64,000 bases of DNA from Fredinandcohnia onubensis (GCF_002734215.1 NZ_NSEB01000006.1:372001-436000); one strand, 5' to 3'. Numbered from the stretch's first letter, positions 9,592 through 19,401 are shown. Numbers and translations: made by a program. The notes: generated from the letters alone by a model not told the origin.

Positions 9592-10413
9592 TTATTTTCT
9601 TGGGCGATTTTTCCCAAGGATAAAGATGGGCTCAAGTTTTCCTTCTTCATAAAGAAATGACAGTGCCGTAATGGGGACACGTCCACTTGCAAAGAAGCTC
9701 ATTGTCATTTGAGCAAGGATATCATATCCCGTGTCATTTTGAACATCAACTATAATCAGTACATCCTGATGCGGTACCGCTACAGCCATTGTTCCTTTCA
9801 TTTGTTGGCCCATTTTGTGTAAAAAGGCATCATTTAAGATACGACTTGCATCATATCCATCGTTTTTATTTATAAAATAAAAAGTATTGCCTGCAACTTC
9901 GTCAGTCTTGTATGAAACATCTAGGGAACGTAGATTAAACCTCGCTATTTCACGGATCCGTTCAAATTTCCAATTTTCTTTTTCAAGAAGCTTTTTATCG
10001 ACCAAACGGTACGTTGTTCCTAAATCAAGAGCATAATAAATTCTTGTTTCTGCAGTATGGTCATCGTAAATAAGTTCTTCTCCCTCATTCGATTCAGTCG
10101 GAAAGGAGGTTGAACGAATAACGGGATAAATGTTTTTTTCTTTACCCTCAAGCTCCAATTCACTATTCATGAAAGTCAAAGATTCTTCAATATAATATAT
10201 GACTTCATCAAGACTTCCGGGACCTTCTTCTTGATATTTCGCGACTATTCCAGGAAGTGTGACAGTCGTTCCTTTCTTCGTTTCCTTGTCCTCGATACGC
10301 AAGGTATCTTTCTCACGGTCAAAAGAAAACTGCCAATTATGATGGGATAGTTTATCTTGAATTATTTTCTTTACCTTTTTTGAATCCATTTTCCTATTAT
10401 TTTTTGAGTCCAT
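9592..10413 (-). CDS. ytpQ: YtpQ, DUF1444 family protein
   Basis: This 273-residue soluble protein belongs to the DUF1444/YtpQ family; the function is unknown. Family features visible are the N-terminal basic region ([23 protein letters not shown]), a central [35 protein letters not shown] and the C-terminal [21 protein letters not shown]. No signal peptide or membrane segment is present. The start at 10413 is set by GGAG 9 nt upstream. The first nine codons look like a duplicated start (MDSKNNRK then MDSKKVKK). It follows ytpP by 29 nt and is likely cotranscribed with it. Confidence 0.88.
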   Translation of the reverse strand: MDSKNNRKMDSKKVKKIIQDKLSHHNWQFSFDREKDTLRIEDKETKKGTTVTLPGIVAKYQEEGPGSLDEVIYYIEESLTFMNSELELEGKEKNIYPVIRSTSFPTESNEGEELIYDDHTAETRIYYALDLGTTYRLVDKKLLEKENWKFERIREIARFNLRSLDVSYKTDEVAGNTFYFINKNDGYDASRILNDAFLHKMGQQMKGTMAVAVPHQDVLIIVDVQNDTGYDILAQMTMSFFASGRVPITALSFLYEEGKLEPIFILGKNRPRK

Positions 10414-10442
10414 AAAATCTATCTCCTCTCTCTGACGTGATC

Positions 10443-10757
10443 TTAAGAGAGACCATTAATGAATTGTTCGATTTCTTCTTTCGTTTTACGGTCCTTACTT
10501 ACAAAACGGCCCGTTTCTTTTCCGGCCTCGTAAGCCACAAAGCTTGGTATACCAAAAACGTTCAGAGTCGCACATAAATCAATAAATTCGTCACGGTCTA
10601 CATAGTAAAATGTATAGTCAGGATAAGAACTTTCTATTTCAGGCAAAAATGGATCGATAAAACGGCAGTCTGGACACCAATCTGCTGAAAACATTAGAAT
10701 GTTCTTTCCGCTTTTAATTAATTCTTGATATTGGTCAATCGTTTCAAGTTTTTTCAT
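10443..10757 (-). CDS. ytpP: YtpP, thioredoxin-like protein
   Basis: This 104-residue thioredoxin-fold protein has a redox motif CPDC at residues 28-31 ([12 protein letters not shown]), a variant of the usual CGPC. The cis-proline loop is [14 protein letters not shown]. It is expected to be a cytosolic thiol-disulfide oxidoreductase; its physiological partner is not known. The start at ATG 10757 is preferred over an upstream in-frame codon because GGAGG stands 8 nt before it. It lies immediately upstream of ytpQ. Confidence 0.9.
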   Translation of the reverse strand: MKKLETIDQYQELIKSGKNILMFSADWCPDCRFIDPFLPEIESSYPDYTFYYVDRDEFIDLCATLNVFGIPSFVAYEAGKETGRFVSKDRKTKEEIEQFINGLS

Positions 10758-10816
10758 GGGCTTTACCTCCAATTTCCGTATGAACTAATTATCATATATT
10801 CTTTACTTAAAAACAA

Positions 10817-10845
10817 ATAAAAGCCCCTAACAGTGTAGGGGCTTA
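10817..10845 (-). terminator. Terminator of the lipoprotein gene
   Basis: AAGCCCCTA pairs with TAGGGGCTT across 6 nt, and the minus strand continues TTTATTTG. It lies between the lipoprotein gene and ytpP. Confidence 0.75.
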
Positions 10846-10848
10846 ACT

Positions 10849-11346
10849 TCAATATTTCACGGAAGATACGATTTGCATCATCTCGGTTGCACTTTCAGAA
10901 ATGTCGCTTACCTTCGTTTCTGTTGTCATTTTTATTCCGCCAATTCCCACAGTCACAAGGTAAAGCTTGTCTTCTATTTCAAAAACTTTTACATAGCCAA
11001 ATCGTTCTTTATCTGTATAGGTTTTGTCAATTGCAAATTCCTTCGCATCAACTGAGTTATACAATACATCACTTGTACGTTCTTCATTAGGATTTACAAA
11101 TAAAATAAATGTTTGGTTTCCGTTTTGAAGGATTACGTTATTTTCATCCTTCTTTTCTATCTCCATAGTAGATGGCATATAAAAGGAAACATTACCGTTT
11201 TCACTATTTGTCTTTTCAGGTTGAGCTTTAAACACATCTTCGACCGCTGCAACCGCTTCCTTTGATTCATCTTCAATCGATGCACAACCTGCCAAAAGTC
11301 CTACAAGCGATAGAAAAATGAAAACAAGGACTTTCCCTAGTTTCAT
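10849..11346 (-). CDS. Uncharacterised lipoprotein
   Basis: This 165-residue protein has a lipoprotein signal peptide: MKLGK, a hydrophobic stretch, then the lipobox LLAGC with Cys21 as the predicted lipidated residue. The mature part is small and mixed alpha/beta, with no motif I recognise. It should be anchored on the outer face of the membrane. It stands between ytpP and the DUF84 gene and is flanked by its own terminator, so it is probably monocistronic. The ATG at 11346 follows a GGGGTGAGAG site. The function is unknown. Confidence 0.85.
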   Translation of the reverse strand: MKLGKVLVFIFLSLVGLLAGCASIEDESKEAVAAVEDVFKAQPEKTNSENGNVSFYMPSTMEIEKKDENNVILQNGNQTFILFVNPNEERTSDVLYNSVDAKEFAIDKTYTDKERFGYVKVFEIEDKLYLVTVGIGGIKMTTETKVSDISESATEMMQIVSSVKY

Positions 11347-11457
11347 ATTCTCTCACCCCTTAAAAAGGTAGCTATTCTCTTTTTCTATAATAAACCTATT
11401 AATTTATTAGTTGCAAGAGTAATCTACTAATTTTAATCAATAAGAAATAAGTACCAT

Positions 11458-11991
11458 TTATTTGTTACAATTATGACTTAATTTTTTTCTATATGCAAAC
11501 TGGCCAACGAGAAGCTTTACGACATGCGTGAACATATCTTTTCGATTCACATAATGGTTCGTAAAAATACCGATTGCACCCTCAGCCTTGCGGATATCCT
11601 TTTGTTTTGTGAAATCCGCCATCACATCACCAAGTTCGATTCCCTTTTTTAATTCTCTAGCAATTTCACTTGGTAGTAGAATTCTTGCTCCACCTGCAAT
11701 AATCGGGTCATTGTCTTTATCGACAATTGCGCCCCAATTACATAAAAACATTCCAAACTCGGTTTCAACGACCCCACCCTCTAAGCCAATTCCAATGTCT
11801 GTGCCTTCCTTTTCAAGAGCCGACTTTGCGCGATTAATTGCACCTTGAATGGTCTCCTCGTCTGAAAAAGGTTGGGCTGACACACCCGAAGATACGGATG
11901 TTGGATGTAAATTTGCTTCAATGCCAGCAAATCCTTGTATAATCGCATCCACTTTTGCAGGATTTTTCGTACCAATTGCAATTTGTATCAT
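11458..11991 (-). CDS. DUF84 family NTPase (inosine/xanthosine triphosphatase-like)
   Basis: This 177-residue protein matches the YjjX/DUF84 family, which hydrolyses non-canonical purine nucleoside triphosphates such as ITP and XTP. The start IQIAIGTKNPAKVDAI is the substrate-binding motif shared with Ham1-like folds. SDEETIQGAINRAKSAL and IGIGLEGGVVE are further family blocks. The role as house-cleaning of the nucleotide pool is inferred from the family. The ATG at 11991 has AGAGGTGG upstream. It follows ytoP on the same strand after a terminator. Confidence 0.85.
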   Translation of the reverse strand: MIQIAIGTKNPAKVDAIIQGFAGIEANLHPTSVSSGVSAQPFSDEETIQGAINRAKSALEKEGTDIGIGLEGGVVETEFGMFLCNWGAIVDKDNDPIIAGGARILLPSEIARELKKGIELGDVMADFTKQKDIRKAEGAIGIFTNHYVNRKDMFTHVVKLLVGQFAYRKKLSHNCNK

Positions 11992-12011
11992 TTTATTACC
12001 ACCTCTTTATC

Positions 12012-12039
12012 AAAACGAATGCTCGGCATAAGCCGAGCA
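12012..12039 (-). terminator. Terminator of ytoP
   Basis: TGCTCGGC pairs with GCCGAGCA across TTAT; the minus strand continues TTCGTTTTG, a weak U-run. It lies between ytoP and the DUF84 gene. Confidence 0.65.
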
Positions 12040-12064
12040 CCTTTAATTTTTGCTACCTTTATTT

Positions 12065-13138
12065 TTACCCATTCTGACGAATGGAATCCACTGTTGTTCG
12101 ATCAGAATTCTTTACAAGGGTAACAAGTAATTCTTTTGCAGCAGCATAGTCATCCACATGAATAATTGATGCATGTGTATGGATATAACGAGAACAAATC
12201 CCGATAACTGCTGATGGCACACCTTCATTTGAAAGATGAACTTGGCCAGCATCTGTTCCACCTTGAGAAACAAAATATTGGTATTTAATATTATTGGATT
12301 CTGCTGTGTCTAAAATAAATTCACGCATGCCACGGTGTGTAACCATTGTACGGTCAAATATTCGAAGTAAAGCACCATGTCCCAGTTTACCAAATGCACT
12401 CTTATCTCCAGACATATCATTAGCTGGGCTTGCATCTAGAGCGTAGAAAATATCAGGTTTAATCATCGTTGCAGACGTTCTTGCACCTCTTAAACCTACT
12501 TCTTCTTGTACAGTTGCACCAGAATAAAGTGTATTTGGTAACTGGGTTCCCTGCAATTCCTTCAATAGCTCAATGGAAAGCCCACAGCCATAGCGGTTAT
12601 CCCATGCTTTGGCTAAAATTTTCTTTTCGTTTGCCATTGGTGTAAATGGACAAATCGGAACTACCTGCTGACCAGGCTTAATTCCCAAGCGGATTGCATC
12701 TTCACGATCATCAGCACCAATATCAATTAACATATTTTTAATATCCATTGGTTTTTTTCGTTGGCTCTCTTCCAGTAAATGTGGAGGGATTGATCCAATA
12801 ACCCCGATAACAGGACCAATGTCAGTAATCACCTGTACACGCTGCGCTAAAAGAACTTGGCTCCACCAGCCACCTAAAGTCTGGAAACGAAGCATCCCAT
12901 TATCCGTGATCGAAGTGATCATGAATCCAACTTCGTCCATATGGCCAGCAACCATAACAGTTGGCCCATTAGCATCACCACGACGTACTCCAAAAATACT
13001 ACCTAATCCATCTTGTACAACCTCATCTGAGTATTTTTCAAGCTGTGAACGCATAAACTTTCTTACCTGGTGTTCATTCCCTGAAGCTCCAGGAAGCTCT
13101 GTTAACGTTTTAAAAAGCTCAAGTGTATCCTGTTTCAA
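12065..13138 (-). CDS. ytoP: M42 family glutamyl aminopeptidase-like metallopeptidase YtoP
   Basis: This peptidase of family M42 uses two metal ions to cleave N-terminal residues from peptides, and the family often forms a large tetrahedral complex. Visible motifs are [13 protein letters not shown] (metal ligand His and catalytic Asp), [19 protein letters not shown] (bridging Asp), [11 protein letters not shown] (catalytic and ligand Glu) and [12 protein letters not shown]-terminal [17 protein letters not shown] provides the last His. I favour the TTG at 13138, because AAGGAG lies 7 nt before it but only 1 nt before the ATG at 13144. It is divergent from ytzB. Confidence 0.9.
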   Translation of the reverse strand: MKQDTLELFKTLTELPGASGNEHQVRKFMRSQLEKYSDEVVQDGLGSIFGVRRGDANGPTVMVAGHMDEVGFMITSITDNGMLRFQTLGGWWSQVLLAQRVQVITDIGPVIGVIGSIPPHLLEESQRKKPMDIKNMLIDIGADDREDAIRLGIKPGQQVVPICPFTPMANEKKILAKAWDNRYGCGLSIELLKELQGTQLPNTLYSGATVQEEVGLRGARTSATMIKPDIFYALDASPANDMSGDKSAFGKLGHGALLRIFDRTMVTHRGMREFILDTAESNNIKYQYFVSQGGTDAGQVHLSNEGVPSAVIGICSRYIHTHASIIHVDDYAAAKELLVTLVKNSDRTTVDSIRQNG

Positions 13139-13311
13139 TGTCATTCTCCTTCCAGTATATAAGAGTCGTAACAAGTAGCAAAAATTTGATTCTATTATGT
13201 ACATTATTTAGTATATCGAAATTGTTTTTTTGTTACCATAGCGAACATGGAGATTTTCATAAAAAGAAGTTATACTTATCACAAGGATTAAGTCCGTTTA
13301 GGAGGGATGAA

Positions 13312-13620
13312 ATGAGCTGGAATAAGTTTTTTCTTGGTTTTGGTGTTGGATTTGCAAGTGCACTTCTTATTAAAGAAGCATTAAGTGATTCAACGATTCC
13401 CGGTGACAAAGCCTTAAAACTCGCCAAAGAAGCTTTCAAAAAGAATGGCCCAATAGATGGGTCTTGGATCCAAATGAATCCAGAGGACTACACAAAATCA
13501 GGCATTCACTATCAAGTATACAAAGGTGGCATTTCTCGCAAATTAAATCAAGAAAGCCACCAATACGAATTTGTAATGGATGCAAAAACAGGTTCCATAT
13601 TAGAGGTTAACCCATTGTAA
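13312..13620 (+). CDS. ytzB: YtzB, PepSY-domain small protein
   Basis: This 102-residue protein has an N-terminal hydrophobic segment (FFLGFGVGFASALLI) that may anchor it or act as a signal. A single PepSY-like domain follows, containing ALKLAKEAFKKNGPIDGSW, YQVYKGGI and FVMDAKTGSILEVNPL. PepSY domains are thought to inhibit or modulate peptidases; that role here is inference. The ATG at 13312 is fixed by GGAGGG 5 nt upstream; the long frame before it is not translated by any visible signal. It is divergent from ytoP, convergent with ytnP, and sits as in B. subtilis. Confidence 0.87.
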   Translation: MSWNKFFLGFGVGFASALLIKEALSDSTIPGDKALKLAKEAFKKNGPIDGSWIQMNPEDYTKSGIHYQVYKGGISRKLNQESHQYEFVMDAKTGSILEVNPL

Positions 13621-13627
13621 GGCTGAT

Positions 13628-13667
13628 TAGCTTATAAGGTTTTACTACTTATAAGCTACTTTTTTTA
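13628..13667. terminator. Bidirectional terminator ytzB / ytnP
   Basis: TAGCTTATAAG pairs with CTTATAAGCTA across 9 nt and is followed by CTTTTTTT on the plus strand. It separates the convergent ytzB and ytnP. Confidence 0.85.
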
Positions 13668-14510
13668 TTCTCGAATTCTTTTTAATGAATCAATCATTTC
13701 TCCAGATTGATTCCATTTAATTGCTCGATATAAAGCATCATGATAAAAAATATACCATGCTTCTTTTGCAAGTCCTTCACCCATCCATTTTTGTTTTTGC
13801 TCAATCGATTTCATTGGGTAATCATCATAAGCCAACACCCACAAAACATTTTGATGGGCATGTGTCGGCATGATATCCGCCATATGTATTGCCTGTTCAT
13901 TTTGACTCTCTAACAAAATAATAGAATGACCATCACTATGTCCACCTGTATGTATCATCGTAATTCCAGGGACAACCTCAAGTTTGTCAGTAAACGTATT
14001 TACTTGATGTTCGATTGCTACCCAATTATCTTTCCAGTATGTCGCTTTTGAGCGGATATTCGGATTTCGCATTTCTTCCCATTCCACATCTGTCGCATAA
14101 ATGACAGCGTTCTCAAAAACTGGAACCAATTTTTCATTTTCCCATTTCGTAAGACCACATGCATGATCAAAATGAAGGTGAGTCATAAGGACGATATCAA
14201 TATCACTCGTTGTAAGTCCAAGTTCTGCCAAAGACTTATCAATAGAAGACTCCTCCAGAACCCCAAAATTCCGTTTCAGCTTATCTGTCAATTTTCCATT
14301 GCCAATTCCTGATTCAATTAAAATATTTTTTGAACCTGCCTTCACAAGGATTGGATCTGTTCGCAGTTCAATTTGATTTTTTTCATTATGTGGATATCTT
14401 TTTGACCATAACGGCTTAGGCACAACACCAAACATTGCACCACCATCTAAATGTGTAACACCACCATTTAACCATGTAAGTGTAATATCACCAATTACAA
14501 GCTGTTCCAT
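13665..14510 (-). CDS. ytnP: YtnP, metallo-beta-lactamase-fold lactonase
   Basis: This 281-residue hydrolase of the metallo-beta-lactamase superfamily carries the metal-binding motif [10 protein letters not shown], with His111, His113, Asp115 and His116. A further ligand stands in [13 protein letters not shown]. subtilis YtnP is reported as a lactonase-like quorum-quenching enzyme; the substrate here is not shown. The ATG at 14510 is chosen because GGTGGGG precedes it by 5 nt. It follows trmB on the same strand after a terminator. Confidence 0.9.
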   Translation of the reverse strand: MEQLVIGDITLTWLNGGVTHLDGGAMFGVVPKPLWSKRYPHNEKNQIELRTDPILVKAGSKNILIESGIGNGKLTDKLKRNFGVLEESSIDKSLAELGLTTSDIDIVLMTHLHFDHACGLTKWENEKLVPVFENAVIYATDVEWEEMRNPNIRSKATYWKDNWVAIEHQVNTFTDKLEVVPGITMIHTGGHSDGHSIILLESQNEQAIHMADIMPTHAHQNVLWVLAYDDYPMKSIEQKQKWMGEGLAKEAWYIFYHDALYRAIKWNQSGEMIDSLKRIRE

Positions 14511-14598
14511 TCTTTCCCCACCCTTCACCAACGGTTATCCTCATTTTACCATTATTAAGAATATTTATAAATCATCTTTCGGTAGAGTTTAACAACAT

Positions 14599-14625
14599 AA
14601 AAAACCCATAAACCATGTTTATGGG
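14599..14625 (-). terminator. Terminator of trmB
   Basis: CCCATAAAC pairs with GTTTATGGG across ATG, then six T residues on the minus strand. Confidence 0.85.
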
Positions 14626-14636
14626 AAGGGTTACGA

Positions 14637-15281
14637 TTATTTAGGTTGATATCGGACCTCTGAACGATAAATCGGATGTCCCCTTTCGGAAAATTTTTCT
14701 TCATACTCCGTCATGATATTATCTTCAAAATCTGATTTATGAAGGTCAAGACTTACAAATGTTAAAAGCAGACCGTATTCAGAAAAGCTTCTTAACGAAT
14801 ATTCGAATAACCCACGATTATCTGTTTTAAAATGAATTTCACCTTCGTTAACAAGGATATCCTCATACATTTGTAAAAATGTTTTGTAGGTTAAGCGACG
14901 TTTTTCATGACGTGTCTTTGGCCATGGATCACTAAAATTGAGATAAACGCGGTCAACTTCTCCTTTTTCAAAAAAGTCCCTAAGTTTATCTGCATTTTGA
15001 TTCAATAATTTAAGATTCGGTATCTCTGCCTCAATCACACGGTCTAAAGCTGCGACTATGACACTTTCATATAATTCAATCCCAATATAGTTGATATTAG
15101 GATGAGCTTTTGCCATCTCTGTAACAAATCTGCCTTTACCTGTACCTACTTCTATATGAATCGGATTATCATTTCCAAAAACTTGATTCCAGTTCCCTTT
15201 ATGTTCAACTGGATTTTCGATTACGTACTGTGGGTATGACGCTAATCTTTCCTTCGCCCACGGTTTATTGCGCAAACGCAT
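14637..15281 (-). CDS. trmB: tRNA (guanine-N7-)-methyltransferase
   Basis: This SAM-dependent enzyme methylates G46 in the tRNA variable loop. The 214-residue protein has the SAM-binding motif [17 protein letters not shown] and the TrmB signature [19 protein letters not shown]. The N-terminal [16 protein letters not shown] is also typical. The ATG at 15281 follows GAGGTGG by 5 nt; the in-frame ATG at 15311 does not. The gene is ytmQ in B. subtilis and keeps its position between ytnP and ytzH. Confidence 0.95.
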   Translation of the reverse strand: MRLRNKPWAKERLASYPQYVIENPVEHKGNWNQVFGNDNPIHIEVGTGKGRFVTEMAKAHPNINYIGIELYESVIVAALDRVIEAEIPNLKLLNQNADKLRDFFEKGEVDRVYLNFSDPWPKTRHEKRRLTYKTFLQMYEDILVNEGEIHFKTDNRGLFEYSLRSFSEYGLLLTFVSLDLHKSDFEDNIMTEYEEKFSERGHPIYRSEVRYQPK

Positions 15282-15478
15282 GATTGCCACCTCATTTAAG
15301 TTGTATCGCACAAAAGAATAACATGTCCAACACTTTCGCGCAAGGCTTTATTGGACGATTCTATGCCAAAAAACAACGTAAACCCACCGATTGGTGAGTT
15401 TCGTGTTTACGTCGTATAAAAATGGTCATTTCATGGAAATGTAGTATAGAGACAACATCAAAAAGGAAGTGTTCTAAA

Positions 15479-15757
15479 ATGCCTCTAGATCATACACATC
15501 AAATGGATATTTTAAAGGATATATTATCAAATCATCAAATGGATTGCTGTGGTACAGTATCTGAATGCGAACAATTAGGAAGACTGATTCAATCCCTTCT
15601 GGCAAACCCAAATATTGACCAGAGTGTGAAACAGGTTTTAACAGATGTCTATTCCTATAGTCAACAAGGCCAATATACCCAGCATCTAGATAACCATATT
15701 GAATCACATCAAAATCAAATTAATCAATGGATTTCAGATATTGACCAATACTCATAA
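15479..15757 (+). CDS. ytzH: YtzH-like small protein
   Basis: This 92-residue protein matches YtzH, a Bacillus family of unknown function. It is polar and helical (HQMDILKDILSNHQMDCCGTVSECEQLGRLIQSLL) with three cysteines and a Gln-rich C-terminus; no membrane segment is seen. The start at 15479 follows AGGAAGTG about 10 nt upstream. Its stop codon directly abuts the stop codon of convergent ytmP, with no bases between. A hairpin-forming region (ACGTAAAC..GTTTACGT) lies upstream at about 15376-15413. Confidence 0.82.
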   Translation: MPLDHTHQMDILKDILSNHQMDCCGTVSECEQLGRLIQSLLANPNIDQSVKQVLTDVYSYSQQGQYTQHLDNHIESHQNQINQWISDIDQYS

Positions 15758-16549
15758 TAAATGCTCCAAATATTGCAGCCAATGAAGGATTTCCTTCTCC
15801 TTCTTTTTTACCTGATACCAACCTAAAAGATGCAAAGATTGTGCAACCACATACCATTTCATACGCAGAAGCAAATTATCTGTTAATTCCATTCCGTAGA
15901 GACTGATCCATTTTGGCCAGTCTTCTTTTTTTATATACCAATGTAAAAGCATACCAATATCTACTGCAGGATCTGCAATCATCGCTCCATCCCAGTCAAT
16001 TAAGTAGAGCTCATTGCTATCTGATAATAGCCAATTGTTATGATTGACATCAGAATGACAAACGACATTATGATCATGGTCCATATTCACAAGTTCTTGC
16101 TCTAAAAATGTGATGGCCTTGTTTACAATTTCAAACTTTAATAAGTCTGGATGCAATTTTCGTAATACATCGTCCAATACATCCTTGGCTTCTATAGGCT
16201 TTTTACCTATACGTCTAAGCATTTCTAATAGCTCATTGGACTGATGAATCTTTTTTAGTAATCCCGCCACATTTTCACCGTTCATCTCAGCAGGCTTCAA
16301 TTCTCTGCCGCTGAGCCATTGCTGTGCTGTGACAACATCGCCATTCTCGAGACGCTTCGTCCAAATTAACTTCGGAACAATCCCTTCTGCAGAAAGAACC
16401 GCAAGAAACGGGGATGAATTTCGTTTAAGAAATATTTTTTTATCATTTAATTGGGCAAAATACGCGTCTCCCGTTGCACCACCCGCTGGGGAGTATTCCC
16501 ACTCGTTGCCTAATACGTATGTAAGCCAGTTTATCTCCAATTTCAACAC
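15752..16549 (-). CDS. ytmP: YtmP, phosphotransferase-fold kinase-like protein
   Basis: This protein of about 265 residues has the aminoglycoside phosphotransferase/choline kinase fold. Visible are the nucleotide loop SPAGGATGDAYFA, the lysine in KIFLKRNSSPF, the catalytic loop VVCHSDVNHNNWLL and the metal-binding LIDWDGAMIADPAVDIG. The substrate is unknown; the family includes small-molecule kinases. I place the start at GTG 16549, where AGGAA precedes it. The longer frame to 16600 would run into the ytlR terminator. It stands between ytzH and ytlR as in B. subtilis, though amyX is absent. Confidence 0.87.
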   Translation of the reverse strand: MLKLEINWLTYVLGNEWEYSPAGGATGDAYFAQLNDKKIFLKRNSSPFLAVLSAEGIVPKLIWTKRLENGDVVTAQQWLSGRELKPAEMNGENVAGLLKKIHQSNELLEMLRRIGKKPIEAKDVLDDVLRKLHPDLLKFEIVNKAITFLEQELVNMDHDHNVVCHSDVNHNNWLLSDSNELYLIDWDGAMIADPAVDIGMLLHWYIKKEDWPKWISLYGMELTDNLLLRMKWYVVAQSLHLLGWYQVKKKEKEILHWLQYLEHLL

Positions 16550-16570
16550 AACATTTCCTAATAAATATAA

Positions 16571-16616
16571 AATAAAAAAGACAGCTATTGAACATACCAT
16601 ATAACAATAGCTATCT
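16571..16616 (-). terminator. Terminator of ytlR
   Basis: AGATAGCTATTG pairs with CAATAGCTGTCT across a 14-nt loop, followed on the minus strand by TTTTTTATTTT. Confidence 0.8.
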
Positions 16617-16717
16617 TACTAAATTTTAGCGTTGAATTACAATTAAAGTCAAGATAAAGAAACTTTTTCGGTATAAAAAATAGCAAAAATAACACAGGCA
16701 AATAGTACCAAAAAGGC

Positions 16718-17653
16718 TTATTTGACCAAAAAGGGTATTTTTCGATGCTGAACTTCGACCTGAACAGGAGTTTGGCCAATGAATTCGCCATCCGCATGAA
16801 CAAACATTTTCTCATCTGATTCAATACGAATCGTTACACCTTTATGCTGCGCAATTTCCTTAAACTTGGTATGAGCTCCGAAGAAAACTGTCGCAAATAC
16901 AAATAGAAGTTTGATTCTTGAAAGATGATGAACAACCGTAATATCAAAGAAACCATCTGTTGTCTTTGCCTGTGGTGCTATTTTCATTCCTCCTCCATAA
17001 AAAGGTTGATTTGAAACGGTCACAAACCAAACATCTTCATAATGGAAGTCTTTCCCGTCAATGTTTACTGTAACTTTCGTAAGGTGATAGGTAAAAAGGA
17101 GGCGGATCAGTGCACCGACGTATGCTAATGAGCCGAGATGTACCTTATTTAAGTATTTCTTCATTGTCGATTCATTTGTTCGCTTCGCAACTGCAGCGTC
17201 AAAACCTGTGCCTAAGCTACTCACAAAATAGGAACTCTTTGTTTTCCCTTGAAGCTTGCATTTTCCGATATCAAACAATTTTGCTTTACCTGATTTATTG
17301 CGAATAATGAAGGTGAGTGCATCTAATGGAGATTTTGGCACCTTAAAACCTCTTGAAAAGTCATTTCCAGAGCCAGCTGGGATATACCCTACCTTAATCT
17401 CAGGATAATACACCATGCCATTCACGACTTCATTAATGGTTCCATCTCCACCAACAGCAATGACAGCCTCCACCTTATCTTCAAACATTGAGCCGATTTG
17501 TCGAGCCAATTCACCGGCATGATTTGGGTATTTTGTGAAAAAAGAACGATAGTGGATTTTTTTCTGTTCTAATTCATGTTTAAGCTGGTTCCAAACTTTT
17601 AGTCCCTTACCGTTCCCAGCCTGTTTATTTACAATAAAAATCAATAGTTTCAT
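16718..17653 (-). CDS. ytlR: YtlR, diacylglycerol-kinase-catalytic-domain lipid kinase
   Basis: This 311-residue protein belongs to the DagK/YegS/sphingosine kinase family, which phosphorylates lipid hydroxyls with ATP. The nucleotide-binding glycine-rich loop VIAVGGDGTINEVVNG and the following GYIPAGSGNDFSRG are diagnostic. The C-terminal beta-sandwich includes YGGGMKIAPQAKTTDGFFDI. The actual lipid substrate is not known; B. subtilis DgkB is a separate paralogue. The ATG at 17653 has GAGGA upstream. The IS element lies just upstream at its 5' side. Confidence 0.9.
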   Translation of the reverse strand: MKLLIFIVNKQAGNGKGLKVWNQLKHELEQKKIHYRSFFTKYPNHAGELARQIGSMFEDKVEAVIAVGGDGTINEVVNGMVYYPEIKVGYIPAGSGNDFSRGFKVPKSPLDALTFIIRNKSGKAKLFDIGKCKLQGKTKSSYFVSSLGTGFDAAVAKRTNESTMKKYLNKVHLGSLAYVGALIRLLFTYHLTKVTVNIDGKDFHYEDVWFVTVSNQPFYGGGMKIAPQAKTTDGFFDITVVHHLSRIKLLFVFATVFFGAHTKFKEIAQHKGVTIRIESDEKMFVHADGEFIGQTPVQVEVQHRKIPFLVK

Positions 17654-17724
17654 AGTTTATCCTCAAAAGAATATGACATCCGTGACTTAATAGTATTTTA
17701 TATTTATAGAGATGACAATGAAAA

Positions 17725-17763
17725 CTCCCGCCACTTAATTTCTACGAAATTTGAAATGGGGGG
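17725..17763 (-). other. Right-end subterminal hairpin of the IS element
   Basis: This imperfect palindrome has arms beginning CTCCCGCCACTT and ending AAATGGGGGG around AATTTC-TAC-GAAATT. By analogy with IS605 family members it should be the TnpA recognition hairpin and part of the 3' segment of the omega RNA scaffold. The guide would then read from the flank just below 17720. Confidence 0.65.
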
Positions 17764-17875
17764 TTCTGGGGTGTCGACTTTGAAGATGACGATTAACCAC
17801 CAGTGGAGTTGACACTTTGGTGTGCTAAAAACACCCAACCCCGCTATCCTGTTAGTCCTGCCTTCAGGATTACTT

Positions 17876-19306
17876 TTATTTGAGAAGGAGTGACTCTGGC
17901 TGAAGCAAACTTGAAAGCGTTTCTTCAAATGCCTTTATGAACACTTTTCTCATTATATTTGCAGCACCGTTCACATCCGCATTAATGAATGTACCGTTCT
18001 TCGAACGATAAAGTCCACGCTTAATACGCTTACCTGAGAATGATTTTTTTGTATCACTTTCTCCGTAAACGGGGATATCATCGTTATCTAGGAAACTTGC
18101 TTTGGATGTGTACGATTCTTCGGTTACAATTACTTTAATTCCGTGGCGTTCCGCCTTATAAGTAATCATTTGAATCAGAAGGCTATGAGGTATTGAAACA
18201 AAAGATTGATTGTTCTTTTTACTCATATTCGTGTTTTGCTTCCAATCTTTGTTTTGACCGATGATAATCGTGTCGATATCTTCTTCTAAAGCAATTTTTT
18301 CAACTTGATGACTTGCTTTGTGGAACAAATCTTTGATTTGATTAAACCGTTTATTGTTGATTTTCTCTAAACGCTTTGAAGAAAACTGTCCTTTTTTTGG
18401 ATTTTTACCCTTACGCAGAATCGCAGTATAATGTGCTTTTAATTTGTTGTATCGTTGATTGACAGATTTAATACTTTTGCCCTTCACTAAAACAGGTCTA
18501 CGACCTGTATTGGTGACGATGGTTGCAAGGTTATCCACTCCTAAATCAACAGACATGTACCGTTGTTTGGATTCTTTCATTTCACGTTCCGAAGGAATTC
18601 CAAAAACTAATTCCACTACATATTTTCCATGCTTCGGAAGTACGCGAACTTGTTTTAGTTTCCCTTCCGTAAACCCTAGTTTTCCTATGTTTAAGCATCC
18701 CTTGGTTTTAGGGAATTTCAAAAACTTCTTATCCTTAATGCCACAATCTTGGTTCGTAAAGGAAACCTCTTTTTCTCTTGCGCGACTATATCCAGGAATT
18801 CTAGGTCTCGCTTTAAATTTACTGGGATTTACTTTGAATTCTCGTAAACTAGCATAAAACGATTTCCAGTTTTGAAAAACTGTTTTCATTATTCCTTGAC
18901 TTGATTGCGTTGGCAAAGAACGATAATCGTTTTGAACCATGGATTTAAAAAGTGCATCCAAAAAGTTGTAATCAACATAAGGTTTCTCTTTTGATGGTAT
19001 ATCAAATAAATTACACTTTATTTCTTTTCGTTTTTCAACTGGTTTTGTTTTCTCTTTTTCCAGTCTTTTTTTGTACGCAATAAGTTGAGTATCATTCATT
19101 TTGGGTAGGTGTTTTTGAATATTTTCCAAAACTTCTTGTTGGAGTGGTTGTAACTCTTTTTCTTGAGTCAAACTAGTGAAAACTTGACGAACATAAAAAT
19201 TCGTGGTGTTGTGCATATTCTTTGCATTTTGACACATTTCTTGAAAATAGTCATACATTCGATGACCATTTTTTACCCAAATTTGCATTGTTTTGTACTC
19301 CGTCAT
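17876..19306 (-). CDS. tnpB: TnpB, RNA-guided nuclease-like transposon protein
   Basis: This 476-residue TnpB (OrfB) belongs to the IS200/IS605 group; characterised members are omega-RNA-guided DNA endonucleases. The RuvC triad looks intact: Asp254 in YMSVDLGVDNLATI, Glu397 in VTEESYTSKAS and Asp444 in INADVNGAANI. The usual four-cysteine zinc ribbon between the last two is absent; that stretch (SFLDNDDIPVYGESDTKKSF) has no cysteine. The N-terminal helical region and basic RNA-binding segment are complete, with no frameshift. The start at ATG 19306 follows GGGGGTGG 8 nt upstream; a TTG at 19324 is less likely. Confidence 0.92.
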   Translation of the reverse strand: MTEYKTMQIWVKNGHRMYDYFQEMCQNAKNMHNTTNFYVRQVFTSLTQEKELQPLQQEVLENIQKHLPKMNDTQLIAYKKRLEKEKTKPVEKRKEIKCNLFDIPSKEKPYVDYNFLDALFKSMVQNDYRSLPTQSSQGIMKTVFQNWKSFYASLREFKVNPSKFKARPRIPGYSRAREKEVSFTNQDCGIKDKKFLKFPKTKGCLNIGKLGFTEGKLKQVRVLPKHGKYVVELVFGIPSEREMKESKQRYMSVDLGVDNLATIVTNTGRRPVLVKGKSIKSVNQRYNKLKAHYTAILRKGKNPKKGQFSSKRLEKINNKRFNQIKDLFHKASHQVEKIALEEDIDTIIIGQNKDWKQNTNMSKKNNQSFVSIPHSLLIQMITYKAERHGIKVIVTEESYTSKASFLDNDDIPVYGESDTKKSFSGKRIKRGLYRSKNGTFINADVNGAANIMRKVFIKAFEETLSSLLQPESLLLK

Positions 19307-19401
19307 AGCAGTTTCCACCCCCAAACATACGTTTTATACATATCCATATTACCGAAAAATTCATAATAATTCTAGCGATAAACACACAACCCGCCAATTC
19401 A

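Noticed and set aside
13123-13311. N-terminal extension of ytzB
   Set aside because: The strong GGAGGG site is just before the ATG at 13312 and the extension overlaps the ytoP start on the other strand.
16550-16600. N-terminal hydrophobic extension of ytmP
   Set aside because: It reads through the U-run of the ytlR terminator; the family starts near LEINWLTYVLG.
17704-17928. 74-codon open frame overlapping the tnpB 3' end
   Set aside because: It lies in the predicted right end/omega RNA region, has no ribosome binding site and overlaps tnpB on the same strand.
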